A stretch of 47,382 bases of DNA from Chromatiales bacterium. Its GTDB lineage: Bacteria; Pseudomonadota; Gammaproteobacteria; Thiohalospirales; Thiohalospiraceae. Numbering within the stretch: position 1 is the first letter of the stretch; the number at the start of each line of letters is the position of its first letter. A program made the translations under genes and the position numbers. Shown in pieces: positions 8,796 through 17,944 of this stretch. Below the pieces are notes generated by a model. That model was not told the DNA's origin. It did not search any database and worked only from the letters and a program-made list of their open reading frames with translations. The DNA is taken from NCBI GenBank assembly GCA_026982395.1, contig JALSHD010000161.1, forward strand, positions 1-47,382, in the 5' to 3' direction.

Positions 8796-9833
8796 ATGAA
8801 TAGCGAATGGCAGGATTTTCTCGACAGCGCCGGGGCGCAGATTGAAAATGGTATTGTGCAGCCTCTCGACTCGCCGCAACAGGAGGCAAAAACCGTCTCC
8901 GGGCAGACCAGTATCACTGCGCTTTCTCACTTGGGACTGATCCGGATTAGCGGCGAAGATGCCACTGATTTCCTTCAGAACCAGTTTACAAATGATGTCC
9001 GCGAAGTCACGGACAACAGCAGTCAGATCAGCGCCTGGTGCAGCCCAAGGGGTCGTGCCCTGGCCTGCTTCCGGCTATTCAAAATGGCCGGGGACTACTA
9101 CATGCTTTTACCCCGTGCCCTGGTCCCACCCATCCGGGAGCGGTTGAGCAGATACGTCCTGATGTCCAGAGTCTCGCTGGAAGAGAGCAGCGACAGATTC
9201 GCCACCATGGGGATTGCAGGCCCACAGGCGGAAGCTCTGCTCAACGAACTGTTTGACACCCTGCCTGCCGGGGTAAATGAAATAATTCATCCGACTGGTT
9301 GCACACTGCTCAAGATACCGGGCTCCTCTCCCCGTTTTGTCATTGTTGGAGAAGCTGCCAGATTGATTCCTCTGTGGTTGACCCTGAGCACCAAGACTCA
9401 ACCGGCAGGAAGCAACAGCTGGCGTCTGCTCGACATCCAGGCCGGGCTACCTGCCGTTTACCCGGAAACCGTTGAAGCCTTCGTGCCACAAATGCTCAAC
9501 CTGCAGGCGGTGGGCGGACTCAGCTTTACCAAGGGATGCTACCCCGGCCAAGAGGTGGTTGCGCGAATGCAATATCTCGGTAAACTGAAACGCCGTATGT
9601 ATCGGGCCACCGTGAATACCGATACATTTCTGATGCCGGGGGATATATTGCATATTGCCGGCAGTGATCGCAATACGGGCAAAATCGTCGATGCGCAACC
9701 CGCCGCACTGGGGAGGTATGAACTGTTGGCAGTAATCGAAATCGATTCTGTTGAAACCGCGCAGAAAATCTGTCTGGAAAACAGCAATGAAGCTGTTCTG
9801 GCATTTACCGATCTGCCCTATACAGTAGCGTAA
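8796..9833 (+). CDS. ygfZ: tRNA-modifying/Fe-S maintenance folate-binding protein YgfZ
   Basis: The 345-residue protein has the GcvT-like folate-binding fold and the diagnostic YgfZ motif KGCYPGQEVVARMQYLG near residues 245-261, whose Cys is important in E. coli YgfZ. The N-terminal part has ATDFLQNQFTNDV and AWCSPRGRALACFRLF. The family supports folate-dependent maintenance of Fe-S enzymes such as MiaB. It is divergent from sdhC across 62 bases, a gene pairing seen in other gammaproteobacteria and sensible because SDH is an Fe-S enzyme. AGGA lies about 12 bases before the ATG. Confidence 0.93.
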   Translation: MNSEWQDFLDSAGAQIENGIVQPLDSPQQEAKTVSGQTSITALSHLGLIRISGEDATDFLQNQFTNDVREVTDNSSQISAWCSPRGRALACFRLFKMAGDYYMLLPRALVPPIRERLSRYVLMSRVSLEESSDRFATMGIAGPQAEALLNELFDTLPAGVNEIIHPTGCTLLKIPGSSPRFVIVGEAARLIPLWLTLSTKTQPAGSNSWRLLDIQAGLPAVYPETVEAFVPQMLNLQAVGGLSFTKGCYPGQEVVARMQYLGKLKRRMYRATVNTDTFLMPGDILHIAGSDRNTGKIVDAQPAALGRYELLAVIEIDSVETAQKICLENSNEAVLAFTDLPYTVA

Positions 9834-9836
9834 TGA

Positions 9837-9860
9837 TTCACCACAGAGGACACTGAGGGG
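9837..9860. repeat. Short CACCACAGAGGACACTGAGG motif
   Basis: Directly after the ygfZ stop lies a sequence close to a CCACAGAGGACAC(A)GAG motif that I recall as scattered through intergenic DNA of many bacteria. Only one copy is seen in this window, so the assignment rests on memory rather than on repetition here. Confidence 0.35.
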
Positions 9861-9957
9861 TAGTATTCAGGATATTTCCACGTTCCCGGTTATTCCCGGT
9901 TGTTTGGTTCCTCTGAAACTGGCTGTTTGTACCAAGATAAAACCGCATACGAAGCGA

Positions 9958-12150
9958 CTATTCGGACTGTGCCAGCTCTTTCTGAATGCTGGCAAAACTC
10001 CGCATCCAGGGGCGATATTTTCGCCAGGCGCTCGGCAGCTTCCCGAGTGCAGCCAGCGCATCCGCTTTGTTGCTATATGAGTTGTAGACCAGTGCGTACC
10101 AGTCCTTTCCTTCCCGTTTGGTTCGGAAGTACACAGCGCCATCCGCCGGGCCATGCAAACGAATAAAGTCCTGGATGGTATCCTTGTTTCTTCCCGCAAG
10201 CAGTTGCAGAGTGAAATGCCGGGGGTTTTGCCGGCGTAACCAGTCAATATCCTGCTCATCCTTTGGCATGGTGTTGGAGGACGCCGCCCGGTGCTTTGGA
10301 ATATTGGCCAGATCCGCCAACAGGATACGAATATTCCCGATACGTCTTACCCAGGGCGAACTGCCGTTGAGTTTTTTGGACAACCCGGTCGCGGCTTCAT
10401 TGGCTGACCTGAAATCAGGATAGACACCGGAAACCAGTGAGTACCAGTCTTTACCTTGGCTCAATCCACGAAAATAGGCCAACTTGCCTTTCAGCTGGTG
10501 ACGCTGCACGAACTCGATGATATCCGCCTCGCGCCCGGACCCCATCAATTGAACTGTGTAGTAGTTCGGATTCTGGGTCATCAACCACTCTTCCTGATAA
10601 ATTTCACCAACAGAGGCGTTGGCAACAACTTCCGATGCAGAAGCCGACCTTTCAACCCGGGCTACAGCAGCAGGTTCGACACGAAATGTTCTTATTTTGG
10701 AGCTGCCACCAGCCGCGTTGGTAACCCGCACTGTCCAGGTGTCCTCCTTCATGCCGGTGGTAACAAATATTTGAATCTCCTGCGGGCTTTTTACGATAAC
10801 CTGATCCGCATCCAGCTCCTTGACTCTCCCGGTCCACCCGACCGTAACGCGGCTGGTGGCATCAAAACCGGAGCCGCGCAAAGTGACTGCCTGCCGCTCC
10901 CATGAAGGCACAACCGGATTGGGTAAGACTGCCTTGATAACGGGAATGGCCAGGGAAACCACCTCGGAGTCCTGCTGCGCAGCAGCAGGAATTTCCACAA
11001 CCGGTTCCGGCTTGACGCCAGCCTCGGTTTTTTGCCCCTCGGGCCAGCCTTTAAGACGCGGCACCGAATCCGGTTCGGATTCAACACCGTTTTCAGGAGA
11101 AGCCCGCCCGGCTATGGCAAGCTCGGTCTCCTCGTTGAAGCCGGAAGGGGATGACTCATGCACCGGCTTGTTCCGCACCAGTATAATTGTCTCATCTCCA
11201 TCCTCTTCGCTGGAGGAGGAAACAGGCAACGAGTGTTCTTCAAGCTCCAGTTCGGCCAGTTCGGGCTGCTCATCCTCACCGCCCAGCAAAACCACCAGGA
11301 AGGTCAGTACAACCACTGCCACTCCCCCTGCAATCGCCAGCGGAAACCACTTTTCCCTGTCAGCAAACAGGGCCAGCTGGCCGCGCTGGGGCTCTTCGCC
11401 ACTCATCTCCATCAGGGCCTGATGGGCAAGTTCATTGATGCGGGCCGGATTACCATGCGCCCCCTTGTGAATCATTTTCACCAGCTTGGCAGAAAACGGA
11501 AGATCAGTTTGCAGACCCGCGACCTTCATCCTGTAACGGAGATAGGCATCAGTCTGCTCCTCGGTGAACAGCGGCATCTCCATGGTCTGGGTAATGCGAT
11601 CGCGCAGCGGAGCAATTGAGGGCGTAGCCAGTAGTTCATTGATGGCAGGTTCACAGAACAGAACAATGCGCAGCAGTTTGCCATCCGGGCCATCAAGCTC
11701 CGCAAGCTCCAGCAAGGCCATCAATGCTTCTATCGAAAGCCGGTGGGCATCATCAATCAACAGCAGAGCCTGGCGGTTATCCGATGTGGAGTTCAGTTTT
11801 TTTGCCAACTCTTCCGTATTTTCCGGAATGGAGGGAAACCCAAACCCCCTGGCAATACACTCAAGCAGGCGCCCGGCGCCCATGCCGTACTCCGCATCCA
11901 CCCTGCCACTTTGCATCTCTTCCCGGACGGAAACAAGAAATTGCTGGAGCAGGGTGGTCTTGCCACTCCCCTGTTCTCCCGTGACAACCAGCAGCAGATC
12001 GCTGTACTGAACCAGATGGCGCAACATGTCCAGACGCTGGCTGATAGCGGGATCAGAAAAGAAAAATGTGTCATCCACCACCGGGGTAAACGGTGCCTGC
12101 TGCAATTTGAAATAGTCAAGATAGGGATAGCTGCCGGTGCCAATGGGCAT
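9958..12150 (-). CDS. DamX/ExeA-like AAA ATPase with TIG-like and two SPOR domains
   Basis: The 730-residue protein has an N-terminal ExeA/GspA-type AAA ATPase (Walker A GEQGSGKTT at 58-66, Walker B LLLIDDAH near 135), one membrane segment (about 277-300, WFPLAIAGGVAVVVLTFLVV) and an acidic linker. These are followed by a probable IPT/TIG immunoglobulin-like domain (about 397-486) and two SPOR-like peptidoglycan-binding domains (about 525-620 and 640-725). The start at 12150 has GGAG at the right distance; an in-frame ATG at 12162 has none. DamX-type proteins bind septal peptidoglycan during division and usually follow aroB, as here with dgt between. The topology implies a cytoplasmic ATPase coupled to periplasmic SPOR domains. 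The TIG-like domain is unusual for DamX. Confidence 0.85.
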   Translation of the reverse strand: MPIGTGSYPYLDYFKLQQAPFTPVVDDTFFFSDPAISQRLDMLRHLVQYSDLLLVVTGEQGSGKTTLLQQFLVSVREEMQSGRVDAEYGMGAGRLLECIARGFGFPSIPENTEELAKKLNSTSDNRQALLLIDDAHRLSIEALMALLELAELDGPDGKLLRIVLFCEPAINELLATPSIAPLRDRITQTMEMPLFTEEQTDAYLRYRMKVAGLQTDLPFSAKLVKMIHKGAHGNPARINELAHQALMEMSGEEPQRGQLALFADREKWFPLAIAGGVAVVVLTFLVVLLGGEDEQPELAELELEEHSLPVSSSSEEDGDETIILVRNKPVHESSPSGFNEETELAIAGRASPENGVESEPDSVPRLKGWPEGQKTEAGVKPEPVVEIPAAAQQDSEVVSLAIPVIKAVLPNPVVPSWERQAVTLRGSGFDATSRVTVGWTGRVKELDADQVIVKSPQEIQIFVTTGMKEDTWTVRVTNAAGGSSKIRTFRVEPAAVARVERSASASEVVANASVGEIYQEEWLMTQNPNYYTVQLMGSGREADIIEFVQRHQLKGKLAYFRGLSQGKDWYSLVSGVYPDFRSANEAATGLSKKLNGSSPWVRRIGNIRILLADLANIPKHRAASSNTMPKDEQDIDWLRRQNPRHFTLQLLAGRNKDTIQDFIRLHGPADGAVYFRTKREGKDWYALVYNSYSNKADALAALGKLPSAWRKYRPWMRSFASIQKELAQSE

Positions 12151-12315
12151 ATTTTTCTCCATTATCACATTTGATTCAGAGCACTGTAATCCCGGCAATA
12201 ATGATATGCCGGGTTGATAAAAGCCTGGTCATGATCCTGTTCCAAGGATGCAACTGTCGTCAACCACACATCCCCTATACTGACAACGCCCCGTCAACCA
12301 TAATCAAAAAATGGT

Positions 12316-13458
12316 TTATGTGATGTGTGGATTAAAAAGCCGTTCATACTCGGCAATGGCAAACCGGTCGGTCATCCCGGCAATGTAGTCCGCCACAGCC
12401 CTCGCCCTGCCGCTGCTTCCGCCCTCCTGCTCACCTTCCCACAGGTTGATTCGGGCCTCATCGGGCAGCAGTGCGGGATCATTCATAAACTCGTCAAACA
12501 GTGCGTGGATAATTCGCCTGGCCTTGGCCGTCATCCGGTGCACCCGGTAGTGGCGGTACATGTTTTTCCGCAAGAACCGTTTGAGCTGAAGGCTTTTCTC
12601 TTTCATCCCGTCGCTGAAACCGATTAACGGCCCGGAACAGGCACGCACTGCCGAAACATCTACTGGGTCATACTCTGCCAGTCGCGCCTGGCTGGTTTCA
12701 ACCAGATCCACGACCAGGTGGTTAATCATGCGCCGGACAATTTCATGACTAACCCGGCGACCGTTAAGCTGGGGGAACAGCTCCCGTACCTGCCGGTGAT
12801 GCTCATCAAACAGGGTGATCTCGTCCAGCTGTTCCAGTGTAATGAGTCCGGCACGCAAACCATCGTCCACATCGTGGTTATTATATGCAATCTCATCGGC
12901 TACGTTGGCCACCTGGGCCTCAAGAGAGGGCTGTTGCTGATGCAAAAAACGTGTGCCCAATTCACCCAGTTCCCCGGCATGATGCAGTGCACAGTGCTTG
13001 AGAATCCCCTCGCGCGTTTCAAAGGTGAGGTTCAGTCCGGGGAACTCGGCGTAACGCTGTTCCAGTTCATCCACGACCCGTAACGACTGCAGGTTGTGCT
13101 CAAAACCGCCGTAGTCGCGCATACAGTCGTTAAGCGCATCCTGGCCGGCATGACCAAAAGGGGTGTGGCCCAGATCGTGGGCCAGCGCGACAGCTTCGAC
13201 CAGATCTTCATTGATGCCCAGCACCCGGGCAATCGAGCGGCCTATCTGCGCCACTTCAATGGAGTGTGTGAGCCGGGTGCGGAACATGTCCCCTTCATGA
13301 TTGACAAACACCTGGGTTTTGTACTCCAGGCGGCGAAAAGCGGAACAGTGGACAATACGATCCCGGTCACGCTGAAATTCACCCCGGTATCGGGGGGAAC
13401 TTTCCGGATAGCGGCGCCCCCGCGACTCGGCATCGCTTACCGCGTAGGGCGCCAGCAC
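12316..13458 (-). CDS. dgt: Deoxyguanosinetriphosphate triphosphohydrolase-like HD protein
   Basis: The 380-residue protein belongs to the dGTPase family, which hydrolyses dGTP (or other dNTPs) to the nucleoside and triphosphate. The HD-domain metal ligands are visible in [30 protein letters not shown] and [16 protein letters not shown]. The N-terminal segment [21 protein letters not shown] is typical of type 2 dGTPase-like proteins. The start is a GTG whose first base is the last base of the aroB TAG stop (TAGTG), so translation is probably coupled to aroB. The C-terminal part ([14 protein letters not shown]) is complete. Confidence 0.92.
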   Translation of the reverse strand: MLAPYAVSDAESRGRRYPESSPRYRGEFQRDRDRIVHCSAFRRLEYKTQVFVNHEGDMFRTRLTHSIEVAQIGRSIARVLGINEDLVEAVALAHDLGHTPFGHAGQDALNDCMRDYGGFEHNLQSLRVVDELEQRYAEFPGLNLTFETREGILKHCALHHAGELGELGTRFLHQQQPSLEAQVANVADEIAYNNHDVDDGLRAGLITLEQLDEITLFDEHHRQVRELFPQLNGRRVSHEIVRRMINHLVVDLVETSQARLAEYDPVDVSAVRACSGPLIGFSDGMKEKSLQLKRFLRKNMYRHYRVHRMTAKARRIIHALFDEFMNDPALLPDEARINLWEGEQEGGSSGRARAVADYIAGMTDRFAIAEYERLFNPHIT

Positions 13459-14555
13459 TACTTCACTCCACCGCCGACAGCGAGATGGGCCTCCAGCGTC
13501 TGCTTCAGCATCGCCGGATCATAATCGGAACAGACCACCGATTCACCAATGGCCCGGGGCAGAACCAGATGAATCTTGCCGCCTGCCACCTTTTTATCCA
13601 CCGCCATCAGTTCCAGAAACTGGTCACAGTGCAGATCAGCGGGTGCGCGGGTCGGCAGGCAGGCTTTGTCGATCAGGTTGTCAATACGCGCTACGTCCTG
13701 CTCACCAAGCCAGCCGAGACGCTGTGACAGGTCGGCCGCCATCAGCATGCCGGTTGCCACAGCTTCACCATGCAGCCAACGGCCATAACCGACACCTGTC
13801 TCGATAGCATGTCCGAAGGTGTGGCCCATATTCAGAATGGCACGGATACCACTCTCCTTCTCATCCGCTGCCACTACTTCGGCCTTGTCCTCGCAGGAGC
13901 GGTGGATGGCGTAAATCAGCGCCTCAGCATCCCGCGCCAGCAGCCGCTCCATATTCTCCTCCAGCCAGCTGAAGAATCCGGCATCCTGGATCAGGCCATA
14001 TTTGATGACTTCAGCAAGGCCGGCACTGAACTGGCGTTCATCCAGCGTATCGAGTACGGCGATATCGGCAATAACACAGCGAGGCTGATGGAAAGCACCA
14101 ATCATGTTTTTACCTAGCGGATGGTTGACCCCGGTCTTGCCACCAACGGAAGAGTCCACCTGCGCCAGCAGTGTGGTGGGAATCTGGATGAAATCCACTC
14201 CCCTTTGATAGCAGGCTGCAGCAAACCCGGTAATATCTCCCACCACGCCACCCCCAAGAGCTACCAGAGTGCATTTACGATCAAAGTGCTTCTCCAGCAG
14301 CGCATCGAAAATGATATTCAGTGTTTTCAGGGTCTTGTATTGCTCCCCGTCAGGCAGAATAACCGACTCGCAGCGGTAGTCGGCAAATGCCTTCAGAGCC
14401 TGCTCCAGATAAAGAGGGGCAACCGTTTCATTGCTGACAATCAACACCTGTTCACCTGCAATGTACGGTGTTACCAGCTCCGCCCTGCCCAGCAGATCTG
14501 CACCGATGAAGATGGGATAACTGTGGTCACCCAGATCGAGGTGGATTGTTTTCAT
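13458..14555 (-). CDS. aroB: 3-dehydroquinate synthase
   Basis: AroB converts DAHP to 3-dehydroquinate, the second step of the shikimate pathway, with NAD+ and a divalent metal. The 365-residue product contains the NAD-binding stretch [18 protein letters not shown], the substrate region [20 protein letters not shown] and the metal-binding area [11 protein letters not shown]. The start at 14555 ([18 protein letters not shown]) matches the family N terminus; an ATG five codons upstream is possible. aroK usually lies directly upstream, but here it is about 2.9 kb away with a porin and two other genes between. Two dyads lie upstream of the start. Confidence 0.96.
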   Translation of the reverse strand: MKTIHLDLGDHSYPIFIGADLLGRAELVTPYIAGEQVLIVSNETVAPLYLEQALKAFADYRCESVILPDGEQYKTLKTLNIIFDALLEKHFDRKCTLVALGGGVVGDITGFAAACYQRGVDFIQIPTTLLAQVDSSVGGKTGVNHPLGKNMIGAFHQPRCVIADIAVLDTLDERQFSAGLAEVIKYGLIQDAGFFSWLEENMERLLARDAEALIYAIHRSCEDKAEVVAADEKESGIRAILNMGHTFGHAIETGVGYGRWLHGEAVATGMLMAADLSQRLGWLGEQDVARIDNLIDKACLPTRAPADLHCDQFLELMAVDKKVAGGKIHLVLPRAIGESVVCSDYDPAMLKQTLEAHLAVGGGVK

Positions 14556-14585
14556 GATAGAGTCACACATATAAAATGGTTGATG

Positions 14586-14650
14586 GCTATCTATGATAGC
14601 TCTAATTTCTTCTCTGATCAGCTTTTACTAATCCGAAGGGTGATTAGTAA
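14586..14650. promoter_or_regulatory. Two dyads upstream of aroB
   Basis: GCTATC-tat-GATAGC lies at 14586-14600 and TTACTAATC-n8-GATTAGTAA at 14625-14650, both within 100 bases upstream of the aroB start. The second could form a 9-bp hairpin in a leader or be an operator. No T run follows either, so neither looks like a terminator. No factor can be named. Confidence 0.4.
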
Positions 14651-14736
14651 GTCGGGAACTTCAACTATCAGCGCCGGCCACCACCTCTTTGAAACCGCTC
14701 TGCTTCTCATGCTACCTTGACAGGAAATATCTATTG

Positions 14737-14873
14737 GGCATCTCTAAAAATAGTAATTTTTTCGCGAGAGCAAGGAAGCCCCGTGCGCAGAACCGCAGTA
14801 TATAAGGAGATAGATGAGGATTCGAGCACGGGGCTGACGCCGCTGTCGCGGAAAAAGTGCATTTTTAGAGGTA
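14737..14873. repeat. MITE-like element, copy 1 (about 137 bp)
   Basis: The ends are imperfect inverted repeats of about 30 bases: the left end reads CTCTAAAAATAG then TTTTTTCGCGAGAGC, and the right end is the reverse complement of CTCTAAAAATGCA then CTTTTTCCGCGACAGC. The interior, with motifs TATAAGGAGATAGATGA and GATTCGAGCACGG, recurs in copies at 32.9 and 44.5 kb. It has no gene of its own and lies between aroB and the SEC-C protein gene. Confidence 0.75.
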
Positions 14874-14908
14874 CCCTGTTCCTGATTTGGATTACTGTTG
14901 AGCATGCC

Positions 14909-15487
14909 ATGAACAATGGAAAAACTCCCGGCCGGAATACTCCCTGTCCCTGTGGCAGCGGCAAGAAATACAAACGCTGCTGTGGCTCCGACAACGGGTT
15001 ACCAAAAACAGAAAAAACACCGGCGACCAGTGACGCCAGTCGCCGGTGTGGAGAGTGTTCCCTCTGCTGCGAAGGGTGGGTAAAAACCCGGGTCCTGGGG
15101 CACTCCATCGATCTGGGACAACCCTGCCCCTATAGCTCGGGGCACAACTGCACTATCCATCAGACCCGTCCGGAGGATCCCTGCCGGATCTTTTTCTGCG
15201 GATGGGCCGAGAGAAACAGTCCGCTCCCGGAATGGATGCGTCCGGACCGGTGCGGTGTGATTGTCCTTACCGGTCGTTCAAAATGGCGGGGGATGGATGT
15301 GGATATTCTGGTTTCGGCGGGTTCCGACCCCGCCGAGACACTTCTTGACTGGTTCAAGAAGAATTCGCTTGCTGCACGACGCCCGTTTATCTTCCAGATA
15401 AAAGAGGCCTGGTTTGGATTCGGACCACCAGCATTCCAGGCCGAGATCGCTGCCAGGGCAAGCCGGGGTGAACCGCTGTGGACCTGA
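14909..15487 (+). CDS. SEC-C motif protein with CxxCxxCC (YkgJ-like) domain
   Basis: The 192-residue protein starts with a zinc-binding SEC-C motif, [14 protein letters not shown] (residues 11-24), then a spacer and a second cysteine cluster CGECSLCC. That is followed by [20 protein letters not shown] and a later Cys, the pattern of the YkgJ/CxxCxxCC family thought to bind zinc or iron. The start at 14909 was chosen because everything upstream in the open frame is the MITE-like repeat. The combination of the two metal-binding modules suggests a small metalloprotein of unknown role. It is the only plus-strand gene between aroB and the small exported protein. Confidence 0.75.
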   Translation: MNNGKTPGRNTPCPCGSGKKYKRCCGSDNGLPKTEKTPATSDASRRCGECSLCCEGWVKTRVLGHSIDLGQPCPYSSGHNCTIHQTRPEDPCRIFFCGWAERNSPLPEWMRPDRCGVIVLTGRSKWRGMDVDILVSAGSDPAETLLDWFKKNSLAARRPFIFQIKEAWFGFGPPAFQAEIAARASRGEPLWT

Positions 15488-15613
15488 CCGGTTCCGCCCC
15501 GTCTCTCATCAATCCTGACTCCCTGCCCCTCCCTTTAACCCGATAGACGCGAACTATCACAACAATCAAAAAATACTATTTCACTTTAACTGCTGGATTA
15601 ACGATACTATATT

Positions 15614-15619
15614 TATAAT
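15614..15619 (+). promoter_or_regulatory. Possible -10 box for the small exported protein gene
   Basis: TATAAT lies 58 bases before the ATG at 15678 in AT-rich DNA. No good -35 hexamer is present at normal spacing, so this is tentative. Confidence 0.3.
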
Positions 15620-15677
15620 TAGTCCAAGTCAAAAAAGACCTGTTTACCCAATCACAATAAAAACCGGAGAAACAAAA

Positions 15678-16001
15678 ATGAAAAAATCAGCAATCAGCTC
15701 AGTAATCGCAGCAATCATCATCGGCAGCACTGCTGTTGTCGCCCACGCAAGCGGTTACGATCCGGTCGCTCCCAACCGCTATTCAACAACATTGCCGACA
15801 TATGACCAGGCTGCCAGCATCGAGTACACCGCCCGTCCTGCCGGTTTGGAAGCTCAAGGTCAAGGTTTCCACCCTTTTGCCGCCAATCGCTACACCTCTC
15901 TTTCCAGCGCTGCCGGTGAACAAAAAGAGGGGCGAAATGTAGCCATCGGCTATGAAGGGGGCAGCTTTAACCCCTTTGCGCCAGACAGATATACCAAATA
16001 G
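15678..16001 (+). CDS. Small exported protein with three PFAPNRYT-like repeats
   Basis: The 107-residue product has a Sec signal peptide (MKKSAISSVIAAIIIGSTAV, cleavage probably after VAHA). The mature part contains three copies of a short motif: YDPVAPNRYS near the N terminus, FHPFAANRYTS in the middle and FNPFAPDRYTK at the C terminus, about 35-40 residues apart. I do not recognise a named family. GGAG at the proper distance supports the ATG. A strong terminator follows the stop, so it is monocistronic. It is likely periplasmic or secreted and sits beside a porin gene on the opposite strand, but no functional link is shown. Confidence 0.75.
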   Translation: MKKSAISSVIAAIIIGSTAVVAHASGYDPVAPNRYSTTLPTYDQAASIEYTARPAGLEAQGQGFHPFAANRYTSLSSAAGEQKEGRNVAIGYEGGSFNPFAPDRYTK

Positions 16002-16009
16002 TCACTCAT

Positions 16010-16058
16010 CCGGCCTCCCCGCGGAATCAGGATAACCCCGCGGCAGGCCGGTCTTTTC
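16010..16058. terminator. Bidirectional terminator between exported protein and porin genes
   Basis: CCGGCCT plus CCGCGG pair with CCGCGG plus AGGCCGG over 16010-16051, giving a long GC-rich stem. It is followed by TCTTTT on the plus strand and lies 30 bases beyond the convergent porin stop. Confidence 0.75.
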
Positions 16059-16080
16059 CAAAACAGGTACTATTGTCTCT

Positions 16081-17130
16081 CTACTTTTCCCAGGCAAAGT
16101 CATACCGCAGACCAACAGCAAACACGCTGCTGTCGTCCCCGGGAGTAACAGCAGTATTGCCGTTGGATGAGGTGTGGGGCGCGGAAACATAACCGTAGGA
16201 ACCATTGGCACCATTGTCCAGCGCCGAGTAGAGGGCGTACAGTTCTACGTTGGAAGCAAGCCGTTGAGACACCCCAAGGGCATAATAGCTGGCGCCGGTA
16301 TCAGCCCCACTGTCATTCTCATCCGCCATCGCATAGGCAAACTTGAAAGTGGTATTTGCTATCCTGTGGGAGGCGGCCAGATAATAGGCATTGCGGGAAT
16401 CAACATCATCTCCCGAGAGTGATTCCGCCATGCCTGTGACCGTAGTCGCATCGGTAAGCGCGTAGCTGAGCGCCACCTTGGTTGCGGCAAGATCGTCACC
16501 CGCAGTTCCCCGGCCATCCCAGTCATGGGAAAGAGAGGCGTAGAGGGGGCCCTGGCTGTAGTTCAACTGGGCACCCCAGTCGTTGGTGCTGTCATCACGT
16601 TCGTCAGCACCATACTGGAGATGCCAGCTCAGCCCGTTGATGTTGGGACCGAAATAGAGCAGGCTGTTGCCGATACCCCCGTCAAAATAGCCATTTGCCG
16701 TATTACCCATAATTGCGCTGTAATCGGCGATGGTGTTACCAAACATATCGAGGTGATTGGTGGACGTTTTCCACGGCCGGCCCTGATAACCCAGCGCTAC
16801 GATTCCCCACTCCTCCCCTGACAGGCCAACCCAGCCATCCCGGCCACCGCCCAAAAGGCTGTCATCACCCGCACCGCCACCCGCATCCAGTCCAACAAAC
16901 ATGTCAAACAGATAAACGGCACTCAAGCCGGAGTCAAGACTCTTCGAGCCCTTGATCCCGAATGCTGAATGGTTGTTACTCACTTCCGTGGTGCTGCGGC
17001 TACCGTTGTCGAGAGCCTCGACAGCCACGCCGGCGGAACCATAGATGGTCATGCTGTCGGCTTGGGCTGCAAAGGGGGCAGCCAGCACGTTACAAACTGC
17101 AAGGGAAAGAATAGTCTTTGAACGTTTCAT
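16081..17130 (-). CDS. Gram-negative porin (Porin_4 type)
   Basis: The 349-residue outer-membrane protein has a signal peptide (MKRSKTILSLAVCNVLAAPF, cleavage near AQA) and then the typical start SMTIYGSAGVAVE. Repeated amphipathic strands end in FAVGLRYDFAWEK. It should form a trimeric 16-strand general-diffusion channel. An AGGAGG lies ideally before the ATG. The last strand ends in an aromatic residue followed by Glu-Lys rather than in the usual C-terminal Phe. It lies on the same strand as aroB and pilMNOPQ-aroK but 304 bases away from aroK, so it probably has its own promoter. Confidence 0.88.
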   Translation of the reverse strand: MKRSKTILSLAVCNVLAAPFAAQADSMTIYGSAGVAVEALDNGSRSTTEVSNNHSAFGIKGSKSLDSGLSAVYLFDMFVGLDAGGGAGDDSLLGGGRDGWVGLSGEEWGIVALGYQGRPWKTSTNHLDMFGNTIADYSAIMGNTANGYFDGGIGNSLLYFGPNINGLSWHLQYGADERDDSTNDWGAQLNYSQGPLYASLSHDWDGRGTAGDDLAATKVALSYALTDATTVTGMAESLSGDDVDSRNAYYLAASHRIANTTFKFAYAMADENDSGADTGASYYALGVSQRLASNVELYALYSALDNGANGSYGYVSAPHTSSNGNTAVTPGDDSSVFAVGLRYDFAWEK

Positions 17131-17434
17131 TATTGTCCTCCTTTAAGCTCGACTGGAAAGCGCCCACTACTGATGCAAACCGCTCATCCTTCGTACTCCA
17201 GGCCTGATGGCGGCATACAACCAGGGCGCAACAACGGAAAGAACTCAATCAGTTCCGTCCGTTCCCGAACTAATTCGACTCGTCGCCATAAAACTTTAAT
17301 GGGGAACGTTCGGTTTCTCTTGGGTTTCCGGGAGGGGTGACAAAAAAGCAACGCAAACAGGACGCAGCCTGAACCAAAATATATTTTGAATAGTTCGCAG
17401 CAAGCTGCCTCGTATGTGGCAGCCTTTACACGAA
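17131..17434. other. Intergenic region upstream of the porin gene
   Basis: This 304-base gap separates the aroK stop from the porin start. Apart from the strong AGGAGG site next to the porin start I see no repeat, small gene or clear hairpin in it. It should hold the porin promoter. Confidence 0.5.
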
Positions 17435-17944
17435 TCAGAAGGAGGATACGATCTCTCGCACCACTTTACGGATATTACGCCCACCGGTTTCCACTTTCAG
17501 ATCGGCAATTTCGTTATATAGTGGTTCCCGTTCAACCAGAATCTCCTGCAATCTGGCTCGCGGATCCTGTGTCTGCAGCAACGGACGTTTCTTGTCCCGC
17601 GCCGTGCGTTGCAGAAGGAGATCAATGGAAGCATAAAGATAAACAACAAACCCCCGTTGCCGGAAATGGCGCCGGTTGACCGGATCCAGCACAGCTCCAC
17701 CACCGGTGGCAAGCACAATACCGGGACGCCGGGTCAATTCATCTATGACCTTGCTCTCCCGGCGTCGAAAACCCTCCTCACCTTCCAGCTCGAAAATCAG
17801 TGGAATATCAACGCCAGTGCGCTTTTCAATCTCTTGATCACTATCCACAAAGGTCTTATCAAGAGCCGCTGCAACCCTGCGTCCGATAGTGGTTTTCCCC
17901 ACTCCCATCGGGCCAACAAGAATAATTCTGTCCGGTTTTTCCAT
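17435..17944 (-). CDS. aroK: Shikimate kinase
   Basis: AroK phosphorylates shikimate with ATP. The 169-residue protein has the P-loop GPMGVGKTT (11-19), the substrate-binding DSDQEIEKRTG, FRRRES and the glycine-rich TGGGAV, with the lid region RDKKRPLL. The ATG at 17944 is preferred; a TTG at 17962 and a GTG at 17950 are alternative starts, and none has a strong ribosome-binding site. It follows pilQ after 223 bases, the standard gammaproteobacterial order, but aroB does not follow directly. Confidence 0.95.
   Translation of the reverse strand: MEKPDRIILVGPMGVGKTTIGRRVAAALDKTFVDSDQEIEKRTGVDIPLIFELEGEEGFRRRESKVIDELTRRPGIVLATGGGAVLDPVNRRHFRQRGFVVYLYASIDLLLQRTARDKKRPLLQTQDPRARLQEILVEREPLYNEIADLKVETGGRNIRKVVREIVSSF

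Noticed and set aside
3871-9905. TATTCCCGGTTGTTT occurring at 3871 and 9891
   Set aside because: A single 15-base match in 47 kb is within what chance allows, and the flanks do not align well.
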